Assembly: GCA_008694505.1 (NCBI GenBank)
Contig: VZDJ01000011.1
Span: 372,001-436,000, forward strand
DNA length: 64,000 nt
DNA from: Cyanoderma ruficeps
Taxonomy: Eukaryota; Chordata; Aves; Passeriformes; Timaliidae
Direction of reading: 5' to 3'
Every line of letters starts with the position of its first letter. Positions within the stretch are counted from its first letter, which is position 1. Shown in pieces: positions 24,601-39,600 of this stretch. Made by a program: the position numbers and the translations under genes. The notes beneath the pieces were generated by a model. That model worked only from the letters and a program-made list of their open reading frames with translations, was not told where the DNA came from and made no database searches.

Positions 24601-27600
24601 CTCATCATACTCTCGGCTGGTGATGTCATACTCATCTTTCCAGGCTACTGGAACCTCATCCTTCATTGTGAGTAAGGCAAGTCCCATTTTCCATTTTTTA
24701 AGAAGTGAAGTTTTATCATATGATTTTGCATCCTACATTATATAAGAATTTCACTTTGTGAAAAATTCTGCTTCTGGAAAAGGATGGGACATTGTCTTCC
24801 GAGCTTCTTATTGGTTCCTGTATCAGTCTGAAGTGGATATGATGTTCCCATAAAAGTGTATGTGAAGATGATGTGGCAAAGGAGAGCTGAAAGTGTGGGA
24901 AGACTCTATTCCTTGGATCATCCAAAACCGATAATAGTGCTATATTCAAATTCATAGATATCAAGTTTTTATTATGGAGAATGTTCCAAAGTTGAGAAAT
25001 TTTGTAACTTTTTCTTTAAAAAAAATATTTTAAAAGAATTTAATTAATTTTTGCATTTACATCAATACTTCAATTTAAGTCATTGAAACGACTCTACAAA
25101 TATGGAACAGAAATAATTTGCTGTCTGCTTGGAGCATCTTTCCATAGGCTTGGAAACAGACTTGTTAGCATCTAATAGTAGAATACCATGGTGAGGTATT
25201 TCCTTTTTATTGTGAATGTATTACTTCATGCAATTATACTGCCTTAGGTAATGAGCCAAAGTTCTGTCTGTTAGCCTTGGTTTTTAAAAGTAGTGTGAAG
25301 GGTAACCAAATTATTTTCTTGGAGGTGGTCTGTGCAAGAGAAGGAAAGGGAAATCACGTTTACTTCAGAGGTTTTACAATACCTAAAGAGGTGATAATAA
25401 ATAATCATTAATGATGACAGTTCAAAAAACAAGTATGAATATGTATAAAACTTGTTCTTTCTGGTATAACTTGATTCATTTGATGTCTTTTGGAGACAGG
25501 CCTACTTTTAATATCTACCCCTTTGGCAGGTCACAGGTTAGGAGGCAGAATACACGTGCAACAATTATTTTAACCTATTTTAATGTGTTTGTCTGAAGGG
25601 TAGATTCAGGTTCCTGTATTTTGCTGCCTAAGTTTATGGAGAACTGCAGAAGAAATCAAGTGCTTTACTCTGTTTAGTTTTGTTTAGTTTTACCTGTGGT
25701 TTTATTTGGCTTTATCGATGTCAGTATGTGAACATGCAGACACTCAAATTACACTTTTCCTTTTAAAAAGTCGATCTGTGCTATAGTATACAGTATCCTG
25801 TGCCCCAGAGAGAAGAATATGTTTATACTATATAGAAAAATAGTAGACACAGCAGGTCTGGGCTGTTCAGACCTTCGTTAAGTACAGTATTAAGATAGTA
25901 TTTAACTTTCTCAGTTTTTCAGCTGCAGAATGGGAGAGCACACAGTGAAGTACAGAAGACTAGGTCTGTTGGCACGCCTAGTTAATATATTTCTCTGGAA
26001 GATGACACCAGAGTTCCATGAAGCTGATTTTTTAAGGTGGCTAAGGTGCCACAGAATAATTTGTCAGAACTATGTCTTTTTGACACCAAATGAACAGGAC
26101 TGGCTTAGTAGTAGTAAGGGTTTCAGGCAAGCATCCTGCAAGATTCTTTTATCCTCATATATCCATTAAAGCTGAAGTACCACAGCATTCCAGAGAGTGC
26201 AGTACCTTCAGCCTTTCACAAAAGCCCTGTTCTTTGTGGAAATTTTGACTGTAACTGAAAGCTTACATTTTCTGAATTGACAGGGGCTAGTATTTAGCAC
26301 AGATTCAAAGAACTGAATATTTTTTTCTAAACAGCCATCTGGAATAAGCTTATTCCTGCTCATTAAAAATACTTGCATTTTTTGGCAGTGTGCCTTCATC
26401 TAAATTTTTATTCTTCAGATATAAAGTAGTGCATAACACAGAAGCTATAGAATTAAAATTCCTTTTAGTGCTATTGTGAAATAATAATTTTATTACAGTA
26501 CTGATGAATGCATTGTGAAAATTTGATCAGCATGTTAGTATCTCCATCTGAATTAAAACTTGTGATTTTATTTTTAAAGGATCAAAAAAGAAAACCCTAA
26601 AAATTTAATTAACTATTCTGAGTTAAGGATAATAGCTCTAAAGCAAGTGAGGGAGCTGTTTCTATAGATACAATCTTTCAGCTTCACCTGTTACTGCAGA
26701 AAATTGCTTCATAGTAGTCTTGGTTCTTGTAACTGATAGAGGATCAGTAAGTTAGGTTATGGTTGTTGCCTCTGTTTGTCCAGCAGGAGGAGTGCAATTA
26801 CTGCTAGAAATAAAGGAGATGGTAATTAAATTGATTATATGGGATGATAGCACAAGAAAACTATATTGTTTGAGTAAAATCAGTGTATTAGTTCTTCTGC
26901 AAGCTTTGGTGATTTTCAGAGGTTAACGCAGGAATATTCTTAATTTTACATGTTAATGAACAAATGTCAGGAAGCCTGTATCTTTTAGGAAGAAGTCAAT
27001 CTTGTGACTAGTGAGATGAGAAGAGTAGATACTAGATTTCTCATCACTACATAGTTGCTCTCTCCATGGCTGTGCTGGCACACATTCTAGATACAGCTGA
27101 TCAAATTGCAAAGGTAAATGCTTTGGCAGTATATTATACCTTATTTATAGAAGGCTTTTAATATTTTAAGCAAAAGAAATTCTGCTGATATATTCTGTTT
27201 GCTAGAAATGTTGCTACAATAATTGTCATAGCCAAACCTCCTGCCATACAAAAACCTATACCCCTTTGCTGTTGTTTAATTTTATTTGTTCCTGTTTCTG
27301 CAATTACAAATCCTTGTCTTTGACTTTGGAAAAGGGTTTTTTGCAGTAATATTAATATTCACTAATATTAATTAAAATCTGAAAATATGTATCATACAAA
27401 GTTCATTTATAGTGTAAAGAAAGTCTAAAGGAAACTTCTTCTCTTAGAATCACAAAATTATGTACAAGATAGGAGGTTTTTAAAAAATGAAAATATCAAA
27501 ATTTTCCTTCTCAGTGTTCTGCAAAATCAACTCAACCGTGCTCTCCTACAATATGGTTAAAAGGAGGGTACATGAATATTGAATTAAGTCCTTCCTCTTC

Positions 27601-30600
27601 CTTCCTACAAAGCCTGTATTCTGTAATTTTTAGTTTGCTCTCTGTAAAGCCTGGCTTTCTTTTTGTATTATACACTGTTTTTGCCATAGCCAAGTTGATA
27701 GACTGACTTCATCAACAGGCTGGGGCAGACATCTCAGGCCTTTGCAACTGAGCACAGACAAGCTTATCAGACAAGGTTATCATGTGTTACACAAAGTATA
27801 GTTCCCCAAGAAAAAAAGGGATCTCTTAATACATTTTCTTATATATTAATCTCTGTGTATGTCATATTTCAGTAAAGAATAAAGATTGAATAAATTAATC
27901 TTCCATTGTAAATGAAAAACTATGAAGATGGTCTCTTCTGGAACAGATACAATAGTCCTGTGTTTCCTGCTGGAAGCTCTACCCTCGGTAGAGTACAGTG
28001 TGCTGCTTTAAAGGAATACTGTAAATCCTTGAAAACAGTAATACAATAATGTCCAGGGCAGGGACTCGTTATATGTTTTTGAGCTTTTTACTTGTTGTTT
28101 TTGTTGGTAGGGTACAAAGAGGGTTGAATTTGGAAGTGGTGATTTTATAGTGGACTGTGATCTAGAGCTGGACCCATCGTTGTTTTTGACCTCTCTCCTG
28201 TATGATAGCATAAAAGCCATGGTAGCTGTTGTTCTAGTCACTGGTAGCCTTCATTGTAGAGGTCATCTGTAGAGGCTGATGCTCACAAATGAAGATGAGG
28301 CATGTGTTCTGCTATGGAATTGAGTAAGTCTCTTGTTTATCCTTCACAGAGACTTCTTTCTGTAGAATGTTTTGGTGTTGCCTGGTGAGGTAAAGATACC
28401 AGATCTCATGGTTTGTAGTCCATTTTTCAGCATAATCCTATAGACTTACATGTATTTTGTGAAAGTTTTTATTGTACATATTTCTATCCATTTTTATGGG
28501 TAACTAAGAATCCTTGCAGTTTGACTGGGTGGACAGAAGCAGCAGCTAAATGGAATTTAGAAACTTTTAGAACAGGCAGCAGCCAAGGGGAGTTCACGTA
28601 TGTGTGGTTTAGGAAATGCTCAGTAAAAAGGCAGTGGCAGCAACCCATGTGAGCCAAAGTTTTGACAGACCAGTTAGGCTGTGGAGCTGACATAAAGAAG
28701 AGTAGAAAAAGGTTACCTGAAGGAAAGCTCTCATGTTGTTAAGAATGTGCATTTAACATCTGTGCCAAGACCAGCCTGTGATCTTTAGTTTGAAAGGTCT
28801 GTCCTTTTTTGTACCTCTAGTTTAATGTGGGTTAAGTCAGGTGAAAATGCAACTTTTCTTCTGTATGCTAGGATTTTCTTCTGTCATGTGTTTGGTGATG
28901 TATTCTTTTCATGCTGAAAATGATGTTCAAGAGAAGGAACTCTTCTAAATGAAAGTTGCAGGGGGTGCTAATGGGGGAGTGTCATGCGAGATTCAGAATG
29001 TAACTTTGCTGTTGGCATTCTTCTCTTACATTTTACTGTTTTTTGTGAAGTTGAGCTTGAATATGTCAAAACATTTCTAATATAATAAAACATATCAATG
29101 AAGATAATGAAGAAGTATTTTACAACTAGTAGAAGTTGTGTCTTATCTTGCTTTTTTAAAAAGATTTCATTAGCTAATGGAAAGGGAAATAAAGAATAGA
29201 ATGATTGCTTTTATTTTGATTTATCTTTGAATGAGGTATTAAATGAGGAAGAAGGGTTAAAAGAAATAAAAATTGCAGCATCAAGAAAGGCCAGTATTAA
29301 CAAGGGAGGGGAGGGGCGATGCACCATTACACTCATTCAGAAAAAACTGTTGGGGATTGTTTTCTGTTTTAGCTGCTTAACTAGTGATTTTTCTTTGTTC
29401 ATTGAATACTGACTTTCTTCACAGCTTTAAACTTATTTTCCTGAGTTTATTTTTTGAACCTTCATGGAAATTAGTTACATGAAAAATCACCGGGGGGGGT
29501 GGGGGTGATTTTTGTTTGTTTGCTTGTTTTTGTTTCCTTTTTGGCTAAACCTAATTTGCTTTAACTATTTTCTGTTTAATTAAAAACTAGTATCCCTCTT
29601 TCTCGAGTATTAATGGTTGAACATAAGCAGTGTTGGGGCAGGGGGGTTGTTTTTTGGTTTTGTTTTGTTGGTTGGGGTTTTTTTTTTTTTGTTTTGTTTC
29701 ATTTTGTTTTGTTTTTTTCATTCAGTTCTCTTCTATATGCTGGTTGTAATTTAAAGTTTACTTGAAAGGTTTTAGTACTTTTCTGCCATGGTCTAGGTTT
29801 TTTAAGTGGGAAAACAGATGTGTATATTCAAAAGACAGCCTTGGGAACATAATTGTAACTTAAAAATAAGAGAATGGGATCTGAACTCACGGTACACCTA
29901 ATGTAATTGCCACATAAAAATATTCTCCTGTGATAAAAATGAGGTGCTCTAGCCTTTGAAGACATTACGTAACACTCTGTAGTGCTTTTTCGGATTTTCT
30001 GATGGATGAGAAGAGACTTTCCGATGCAGCTGATCAAATACATCCATATTCCTGTGTATCCTGAAGCATCTGTACTGTTTACCCTTATCCAAAATGGCGG
30101 TAATCCACTCAAGGCCAGAATTTAAAAATTGGGGATAAGTTTATGTTGGATAATAGACAGCACTACAATGAGAACAATCCAGTACAGATACTTGGACTTT
30201 GTAGGTACAGTCTTCAAGTTTCAATCTTGGAATATTTATTTTCTTTCAGAAGAGGTGATGTAACAATGAAATGTGCTGTGCCTGGTAGCCAAGATATAAG
30301 AGTCTAAATAAATCAGACTGTGTAACAGAGTAGTTTTCCTGTATTGTATAGCTTGTGTGTAGTAGTCTGGCACAGTTTGAGATGGAAGATTCAGAAATAA
30401 CCAGTTTGAGCTTGAGCTATTCCCAAAACCTTAACTGCTTGAAGGAGTTTGTTTTAACAGTCTGGCAAAATAAACCCCCAGTTGTTAAGGCATATAAAGA
30501 AAAGATTATTGTTTTTTGCTTTTAAAACATAAATAGATGTATCAATGATGTGCTATGTAGCTCAAAATCTTGTATTTGCCTTTAGCTTTAAGGCTTTGAG

Positions 30601-33600
30601 AAGATCTCTTACAACACTTACCTAGTATTTCCACTTGGTTGGAAGGCTTTAGTTAATGTGTAACTGCTAAAGTCTCTCTCTTCTTTCTGTCTTGTTCTAG
30701 GATGTGTTTGTATTTAGACATGAACTTGCTCTCCTAAGAATATCTGCCTTCATGGGTCTGATAATATTAGGTGGAATAAGTCGACTCTTTTACACTCAGC
30801 TAATGGGTATTTTCACTGTAAGTATCTAATTTTAGAAATATATATTAGTTTTATTTTCAGTACAATTAGTTAAAGCAGAAAAGTGGATTGCATTTAAGGA
30901 AGACTAGGAAAACACTTGCACTATGAGGTAAATGTTTCATATGTGATCTGTCAAGCCTCTTAACACCAATGAAATCTAAGAAGCTTTCTAGCAAGCGTCT
31001 AATAATTCCACCATCAAGTCAGTTTCCTGATTTGTATTAGTAAAATAAACTCATACCTTGTCCTGGAATTACGCAGTGTACAAGGTATGTAGTTGATTTT
31101 TGTTTTTAGTTTAAGCTCTTGTGTACCCTGGTCAAAATTATGTGACAGTGAAGCTAACTGATAAATCAAATTTTTAGAACACAGCATCTTTGTTAAGTAT
31201 TTTGATAAATATGTTTATGTTCTTTATTTGCCAAACTATGGAATGTAATCTTGTGCAGTTTACAGTCCATATGCATATTCTGCATTTAGATGCACAGAAA
31301 AAAAAAGTCCTCAGCATTGAAAAATTCTCCAGAATTTGGTGATGTAATAAATACGTACAAGAAACAAGCTTATTTTGGCATAACATCCTGTTCTGTACAT
31401 TAGAAGTTAATAGCCACCAATAGAGTCTTTAAAGTTATCTTGAGAATTCATACAAATGTTTAAAATATTGTTCAACGTGACAGAGAGAGTATATTAGTTG
31501 GATATGTACATGTTGAAAGAGTCTATTATCTTGCCTGCTGAGCTTTTTTTTAATGACAGTTATGTACAAGATGGCAGCATCTTTGTTGCTACAACTGTTG
31601 GAGATATACTTGAGATTTCTTTTGGAATTAAGAAGGTTTGCACAGTACTAACTTTTGTAGATACATAATGGAAAACCTCCCAACTGAATTGTGTACTTTT
31701 TTTGTATGGAATAAGGGAAAAAAATACAGTGTAGTTTTTAATTATGTTAGATAAAGCAGTAATACTGCTTTTTGGTTTTACTGCATTACCTTTGCATATT
31801 TACTGCCTTTTGCTTTTCCTGTCATGGGGGGGTATACTGTCTATTATTATTATTACCATTCTCCAGCTACTCTACTGTAATGCATTCTGCACTTACTCTC
31901 AACCCCCAGGTCAACAGATTTATCTTTGTGCACCTTTACTGTGCCTGATTTCTGTTCCAGGGTCTTGCTGACAGGTTTTCTCTTCCCTGTTTAAATGTTG
32001 CCTTTATGTCTGCATCATCTGGAGCTGGGATGTTTTTCTAGACCACTTCTATGGTGACTATCTAGCTGAAGTAGTAAATTCTGCTCACCAATAACAGGTG
32101 AGACAGAGACAGAAACTTAGTGAGCCTAGTTGTTCAGATACTGAAATACTGATGTCTTTTTAGTTTCTGTTAAATGGAAATGGAAATATGAGAAGGATCA
32201 GAAAACCCATCTGATCAGTACTGCACTAAACCATGGATAGGATATAGAATAAAACAAGGAACAGACCCTAAGTTTATCATTCTGTTCTGTGTGCTGCCAG
32301 AAGCTGGACTAAATTTTAGCAGTGATCATCAGCATCCATTCAGGTACTATTACTGGATGTGAAATAAGACCTCTCAGACTGAAACTGTTTCTGTCAGATA
32401 TATCTGAAACCTGGGCTGTTTCTGTTCTGACACAGGATACCAACTGCCCTGCCACTGCAGCAGGCACAAATGCCCAGTTGTAACTCCATGTCCTGAGCCT
32501 TAACACTTTCAGCTGATGCTGCCACTGCACTGTATTTACAATCTGCTGTAAAGTTTCTTCTTTCTCTGTCAGTTGTGTAGTATACTGTGAAGTACATCCT
32601 ATTCACTTACAGAGCTGGCATCTACACTGGAACAGGTGTGGGGTAATAGCATTTTAAAGTCCAGTTTTTCTTCTGAAATCATAATCACTGAGCTGCAGTA
32701 TGCCTGGACACTCTTTTCTGTTGTCTTTGTGAAACAGACATGCTGCAGTTATTGTGGATGTGTATGGTCTGTGGGAGGCAGATGCTAAAAAGTACAGATC
32801 TTCATTAAGGCCTTTCACTGTACTCTTTCTATCCCCCCAATAGCAGAGGGACTATAGTCATATTGACAAGTTTTTATAGGTTTCATGGGATTGCTGGGGA
32901 AGTAGAAATCCATTACAGGTATGTCTTCAATCATTAATTCATTCACACCATGTGGATGCTGTTTCATTGACTCACTGAAAAATGTAGGTCGTGTCGTCCA
33001 TCCCCCACTCAGAGAATTTCATACCAGCAGCACAATTGTCTTATTCCTTTTCATTCCTTTCTTGGTAAATACAGAATTAGCAAGAATAAACAATACAGTC
33101 GTTCTGAGGAAATCTGCTTGGCAACAACCAGTCAGACTTCAAACAAACAAAGCAAGTCTTTTTGGTGCAGTTGTGCTTAGTCTACAAGTGATGCCAGAAA
33201 CTCTCTCTGTGCAAATGATTTTTGGTTGCCAGGATTGTAGTGTGGAGATGTGCTTCCTGCATGAGCACTGACAGCTTTGGCTAGCACCTGGAAAAGGCAG
33301 AGGAGAGGGCAGCAGGTGAGTTAGTAGTTTCTTTGCTGCCTCCCAAAATACATGCCTGTGGTGGTAAAGTAGGGAAACAGTGAAACTGGTATACCTATCC
33401 AGAAGCTGAGCACACTGAGTGTGCAAGATATAGATCCAGACTTAATAGCAGAACACAATCATTAAAGTGTAATAGTGCAAACAAGGACCTTGAAAGAAAC
33501 TTAAGATGTTTGGAGGCGTGGATATGTGCAGTTAAAGCATTCATGCCAGATTAATTGCTCCATAGCTATTTTTGAGACTGTTAATTTCACTATTGCTGAA

Positions 33601-36600
33601 GCTGCCTAGGGATGTGTGCAAGGGACAAGAGCATGGGTCTTTTGAAAGAGGCAAAGCAACTCTTGTGCTTGTATGGGAGAACAGGTAATGGACTAATGGA
33701 CTTTTTTGTAGTTCATGCTCTCGTGCCTGTTACAGTTTAACAGATACCAAGATTAGTTCTACAGCTCCTGGGAAAAAAAGCTGGTTTAAGATAGTAGAGA
33801 CAATAAACGTTGCAGCTCCATGATCTAAACTTTGGTGGGTGTAAACTGTTGCTGAATGCGTCCAGCATGTTAAAATCCATTGGTGTGTATTTCAAATGCT
33901 GCAAAAATTCTTGGAAAGAAAGATAAATCTAAGGTTTATCAAACTTTAACACTTTTGTAGCTAGACTTCCTGATTCTCCGTATGGTAATAGCCATCATTG
34001 CATAATTTTCCAGAAATTAAGCCAATAGCTTTTGTTTCATCTCAGTAATATAAAGCTAAGGCCCTTTTTTTGAGGAATATTGGACATGCTTATTAAAAAA
34101 AATCCAGATTCTTGGTTTATGTTTATATTTACAGTGGGTTATCCTTTTTCTACAGCCTCAAGATAAAGTTTAATGTGTAGAATAAATTTACATGTGTGAT
34201 CTTTGTGTACATTTTTAAAAGCAGGGTTACACTCCACTAGAATTGAGCTGAATGCTAGATTCACAAACCATAAGAATGTGCAGAAGTTTTTCACAGGTTT
34301 CATGGGATTGGCATTTTCTCCTCTTTGATGTATTTTTTCAGAAGTCATAAAATGATTAGCTGAATGCATAATGGAAAGAATATATCTGATGTCCTCCATC
34401 ATGTTTTTTTTGGAATGGGGCGGTAGCTAAAACAGAAAAGCAAAGCAGCACAGTATGAAGTGCAGGTGAAGTATTCTGCCATGTGTGCTGGCACTTTGCG
34501 AAGTTCAGGTTTGTTGCACTGTTGATTGATCTGTGCCTGTCATTGCATAACTGTCATTGCTTATAACAGTAGATGAATTTTTAAAAAGGTCTTCAAGAAA
34601 AATATGCAGGTATTCTGCATATGTGTGTATTCTTCTGTTATCCTGCTTCATGTGTGTTCTGTAGATACCAAGGTGCTTGAAAAAAATTTGCTCTCTGATA
34701 AAAATGAAAACTTTGTAAGATATATACTAACATTTGTCTCTTACAGGGAGAATGTTCTTGAGGCTGTAGTGCTTGTTAGGGTGATTAATAGACTAAGTGT
34801 CCTACCACACAGTAATTTCTCTGAGTACACGTGCCGTTACTGTGATTGTGGTATCACTGTTAGGGTATCATTAGCACAAGGCTATTCATAACTGATTTGG
34901 AGGTCCAGGAAGCCAAAGAGCAAAGGAGGTGACTTCCTACAATGAGAGGAGAACAGCTGGTTGGCAAAAAGTGTCCTTAGAGGAACTTTTGACATGAATT
35001 GTTCTGATGAAGAGGGGAGCAGCTGAGGTGGCCTCTGTCTACAGGATTAGTGCTTTCTCCCTAGAAACTAGCATATGTGAAACACAGTTCTATCAGAAGA
35101 GGCACATGGCTCTTTTCATCCTCCTTCCCCAGTTGCTTTCCCTGAGCTTTAGTTGCCTCTAATTTTGTTATCAGCCTGAATTTTGAGACTTCTTCTAGCA
35201 TGTACTTTACAATACTCTTGGGGAAGTTTTATTTGGATACTTCAGAAACAGAAGTAGCTAGGTTCTTTCTAATTCATAAGCCTCTGAAATTTAAATTTAA
35301 AATCCTAATTTAGGAACTCTAGGACTCTTAAGATGATACTCATCTTAAAATCTCATCAATAACTAGTATTCTTACTTAAAATGTTCAATTTTTAATTGAG
35401 AACTGGATGGAAAAAAGTTGGTTTCACCCATGAATTAAACACTGTCAAAGGTAATAATTTGCAAAACGATCATGCATTTATGTTGAAGGCCTGCTCTAGT
35501 GCTTGTTAGTTGCTTTGCCATTCCTCTATTCCCTGTAATTTATTGTAGAGCAATTTTTGAATTTTATATTCCTTAACTGGAAATTTATATTCCTCAACTG
35601 GAGCCTGTGTTCTTACATTTTCAGGCAGCATGATTTTTAAATGATACTGTTTGAGAAGTAGAAGCAAACTTTTAAGTAAAACAAAGAAAACATACCAAGA
35701 AGAAATTTGGGAGTTGCACCTTACGAGGGTGCAACTCCTTTACCCCCTACTGAAGGTAACAACTTGAAAGATTATTGTTACTCTTTGCTAAGGACTTCTT
35801 CTAGCTGCTTGTACTCCACAAGTATTCTTTGGCTGGAATCATTACCGGGTAACAAATAGCTCCGCTATAGACACTTTAAAACTCCCTGAAGGTAAAGATG
35901 TGGGGTTTTGTTGGCAGTTTGTCCTAAGTAGTAGAAGTATGATTTATATGTAAATTGTCACTTTGTCCATTTCAGAAAGTTTTAAAATCTTTTGGGGAAA
36001 AAAAACAAGCAAACAAACTAGACAGTCTGTCTTACGCAACAATTGTGTGCACCTATTAATGACATCATACTGAAGTGACAAAACCAAAGTTTATCTAGAT
36101 TAGAGTCTTTTGCACTTAAGCTAAAAGAAAGTGTTGAGAAGGCTGTATCTGCATTGCTAATTTTTATTTCCATTTGCTTTTATCATGTAGTTATATGAAG
36201 TAATAAAATTTATTGGGAAGCTAAATCAAATAGTACCCAGAAACTTGCTTGCTTTCTCAAGACGTATTTTCTTGGCATGTGTATTTTAGGATTTTTTTCT
36301 CTCATTTTTGTATGTAAGAGATTTTTTTCCTCAAAAAACCCCCATAACTAGCCTACGTATTAATTAATTCATGGGAAAAAGCATAAATTCACCAAGGAAA
36401 AAAATTCTCTTTCATCAACCCAATATTGTTTCTGATGTATGGTTGTTGAAGGTACAGAGCTCTTTTAAGAAGAGCACTTTGATTCAGTCTTTTTCAAAAA
36501 GGTGTAATATATACATGGATGTTTATCTGCATATTAGTAGAAGACTAGCCCTGGCTTTTGCATTTCTCTCACTCATATTCCATTTTAGTTTTGAGAAATT

Positions 36601-39600
36601 ATTTTCGTGTGTCTTTCACATTAAGAGTTAAACAATGATAACCCCAGTTTTTTCATTTGTACTGTAGGATTCTTCTATTGGTTATGTTTGATCTACAAGG
36701 CACTACTATAGAACATGTGAAAAATGACATGGCATGCTGTTTTTTAAACAATGGCTTTTCTGATTATTTTGATATTTTTTCATATCTAGTGAGTTTTTAA
36801 ATTGCAGCAAACACTGCTAAGAAGTATTCAGTTTGTTGACTGTCTTTTAAAAGCTGGTGCCTTTTGCATATATGAGGTTTTCTTCCTCTCAAGATCTGTG
36901 GTGTTCTTTATTTTGTTGACTGCCACCTGTCTGAAGCAATCAGCCACTTCTTTCTCTTTCTCTGTACAAAAGGAAAATCCGGTCTTCCCATGGATGGTGG
37001 AAGGTAACAGGATAATCAGTTCAACAGTGATCCTCTGATGTCATTGTGGGAGCCCTGTAAAAGCGGATTATCTGTGACCCAGATAAAATAATTAGAAATT
37101 ACTTGGACACTTACAAATAACTGATCTACTAATCTCATTTCCAAAGTTAAAAAAGGCCTGTCTCTCAACATAACACTACCAGATGTTTCAGTTAAACAGC
37201 ATCCTTTGCAGAGACTAATCTGAACCCTAATTTTAAAGGATTACCTTTGATTGTTTTTATCTCAAACACTAAACAGTGTTTTCATTTTTCTGTGTGTTCT
37301 AACAAACTGTTTCTATGGAACAAAAGAAATTTTCTTAATTCTTCCACTATGGTCTGTTAAATATGATTGAATGTGGTGTATCCTAGTATTACAGAGAAGA
37401 ATTTTTAATTGAAATTATTTAGTAATTAACTTGTTTCTCTGGGGCCGAACTATTTAATGGATAGGCTTTTATAAATTTAATAGATACCATGTGGCCTTTG
37501 TGCAAGGTAGTAGATGTATTATCATAAACTAAGTGGACAGTGACTTTATTAATTTAATTAATGCTACCAGGGTTTCCTGTTAATTAACTGTTTGAATGGT
37601 GTACAGTGATATGCCAGTATCCTGTTGCATCAGTACTTTCTGGATGTGGAAAAGAGAAATTTCCCTTTATTTTCTTTAGGAAGGATAGAAGGGAAAATAG
37701 TCTTCAGCAGCCTGTATGGTGCACAATATGGTGCCTACCACATACATTTTTCCCCTTAGAAGCTTTTAAAAATATTGATACTTTCTTTTTATTATTGCAG
37801 TGTTTCTCCTTTTCCTTTTCAAAATAAGTATATTTTACGACACAGTTTTTCAACCTTTTTGCAAAGATTGTTTCAAAATAATGAAAAGTTAGCTGAAGTT
37901 ATTCTGTTAGTAAAATCAAAAGCTTTTTAATTCTTTGTGTATTTTATAGTATTGATCCATTGCTGATTTAATATGCAGAGTGACAAGTGATCTAGTTCTG
38001 CTGAAGTGCTTTTTGTCTTTATAGTAAGTATCTTGTAATTAAAAATATTTGCAATCATATCTTTAATCAGATAATCTATTAAATACTATTTTGATTGGTG
38101 AATACTATGGGCTTTTCCTGTTTTTTCAAACATGGCAGAAGTGTAATCAAGGAACTATTAATCCTCATAATTAAGTTTAGCATATTAAAAATTAGGATTG
38201 TTAGGGGAAATTAGGATTTCCAGGCAATTGTATTCTTTATGTGACTACAATATAGTGTGAGATGTGAAGTAATTACAGAGGGAAAGCAATGTATATGTAA
38301 ATTACAACCCCAAAGAGTAATTGGAAATTACTAACAGAGAATAACTTAATGTTAACATTATCTGTCTTCCTCTTCCTGATTATTCTTATCCCTTCCCCTT
38401 TTCCTGTCTTTACCTTTAATCCACCTATAGCTAGATCTCCTATTATAAGACTGCGTGAAGTTCTATAAATTAAATTATCAGGAATTAGTAACGTCCTGGT
38501 CTCTGAATACGATTTTGTTAACTGTGTAAATTCTGTTGTATTTTTACCTTATTTCTCACAAATAGGTTTGCAAATGTTTAGCATTTTAATGAACATATTC
38601 TGACATCTTTAAATACATATTTACCATAAAACATAAAATACTAGTTTATTAAAAAAACACCTTCTTTTATGAGCTGTTTAAAATATAGAAATAAATAGAC
38701 ATGTAAGACACTCTAGGTAGCAAAACATCTCATCTCTTCTATTTAGGTCACTGCATGTTCTTATGTAAATGTTAATACTTTTATTGAAATTAATAATTTA
38801 CAATGTTTTAAAGAAAAATTGCAAATTAGAAAATGTAATCAGATTTTGTATCATGCAAGGAGTATAAAATATCATTGAATATCATGCCAAAATTATCCCT
38901 GGTTCATCACTCATAAAGGAAGTCCTTTTACTAATGTATTTTTCTAATAGTAAAGGTAGTACCTCTAACCACTTGAAAAAAAAGTAACTTAAAAAATAAT
39001 ATTTGAGTGTTCCAAGGACTGAGTACATTTTGTTTACATGTTGCTTGTCAGATTTAGACATCAGGCCTTTAAAATGACTTCTGTGTGAAGATCAACAGTT
39101 ACCTTTCTTAAATATCTTTCCTTTATATTTTTGTCTTAAGGTATTTGTAAGGATCAATAAATAGAATATGTTTTGTCATGTTTCTTATACTGTAGTTATC
39201 TGCACCAAACATGCCATGGATTTGAAACAGCCTGAAGTTATAAAATCTGCTTGTATTGCCTCTGTTGTAGATGGTTTCTTTTCATCGAGTCATTATCCGA
39301 TATCCAATAAATAAATTGGAAATCTATTTGACTGAATTAATCAGAGCATAGAGAAATGCAGGCCTATTCTCTAGAAGTAACAGTGTAGCTTTATTTTTAA
39401 TTTAGCACATGAGTCTCATATGGAGCTTTAAACTTAAAAAAAATAACTAATAATTTTCAGGCTAAACATAATTAAAATTGATAAATTTAACCATCTTATA
39501 TGAAAACTCTAGATTAAGAAAAAAATACTAAAAAGTGGCCAAAAGTAAACCCAACATGTATTTAATTCTAAAGAAAGAAAATGTCTCCAATACAATATAT

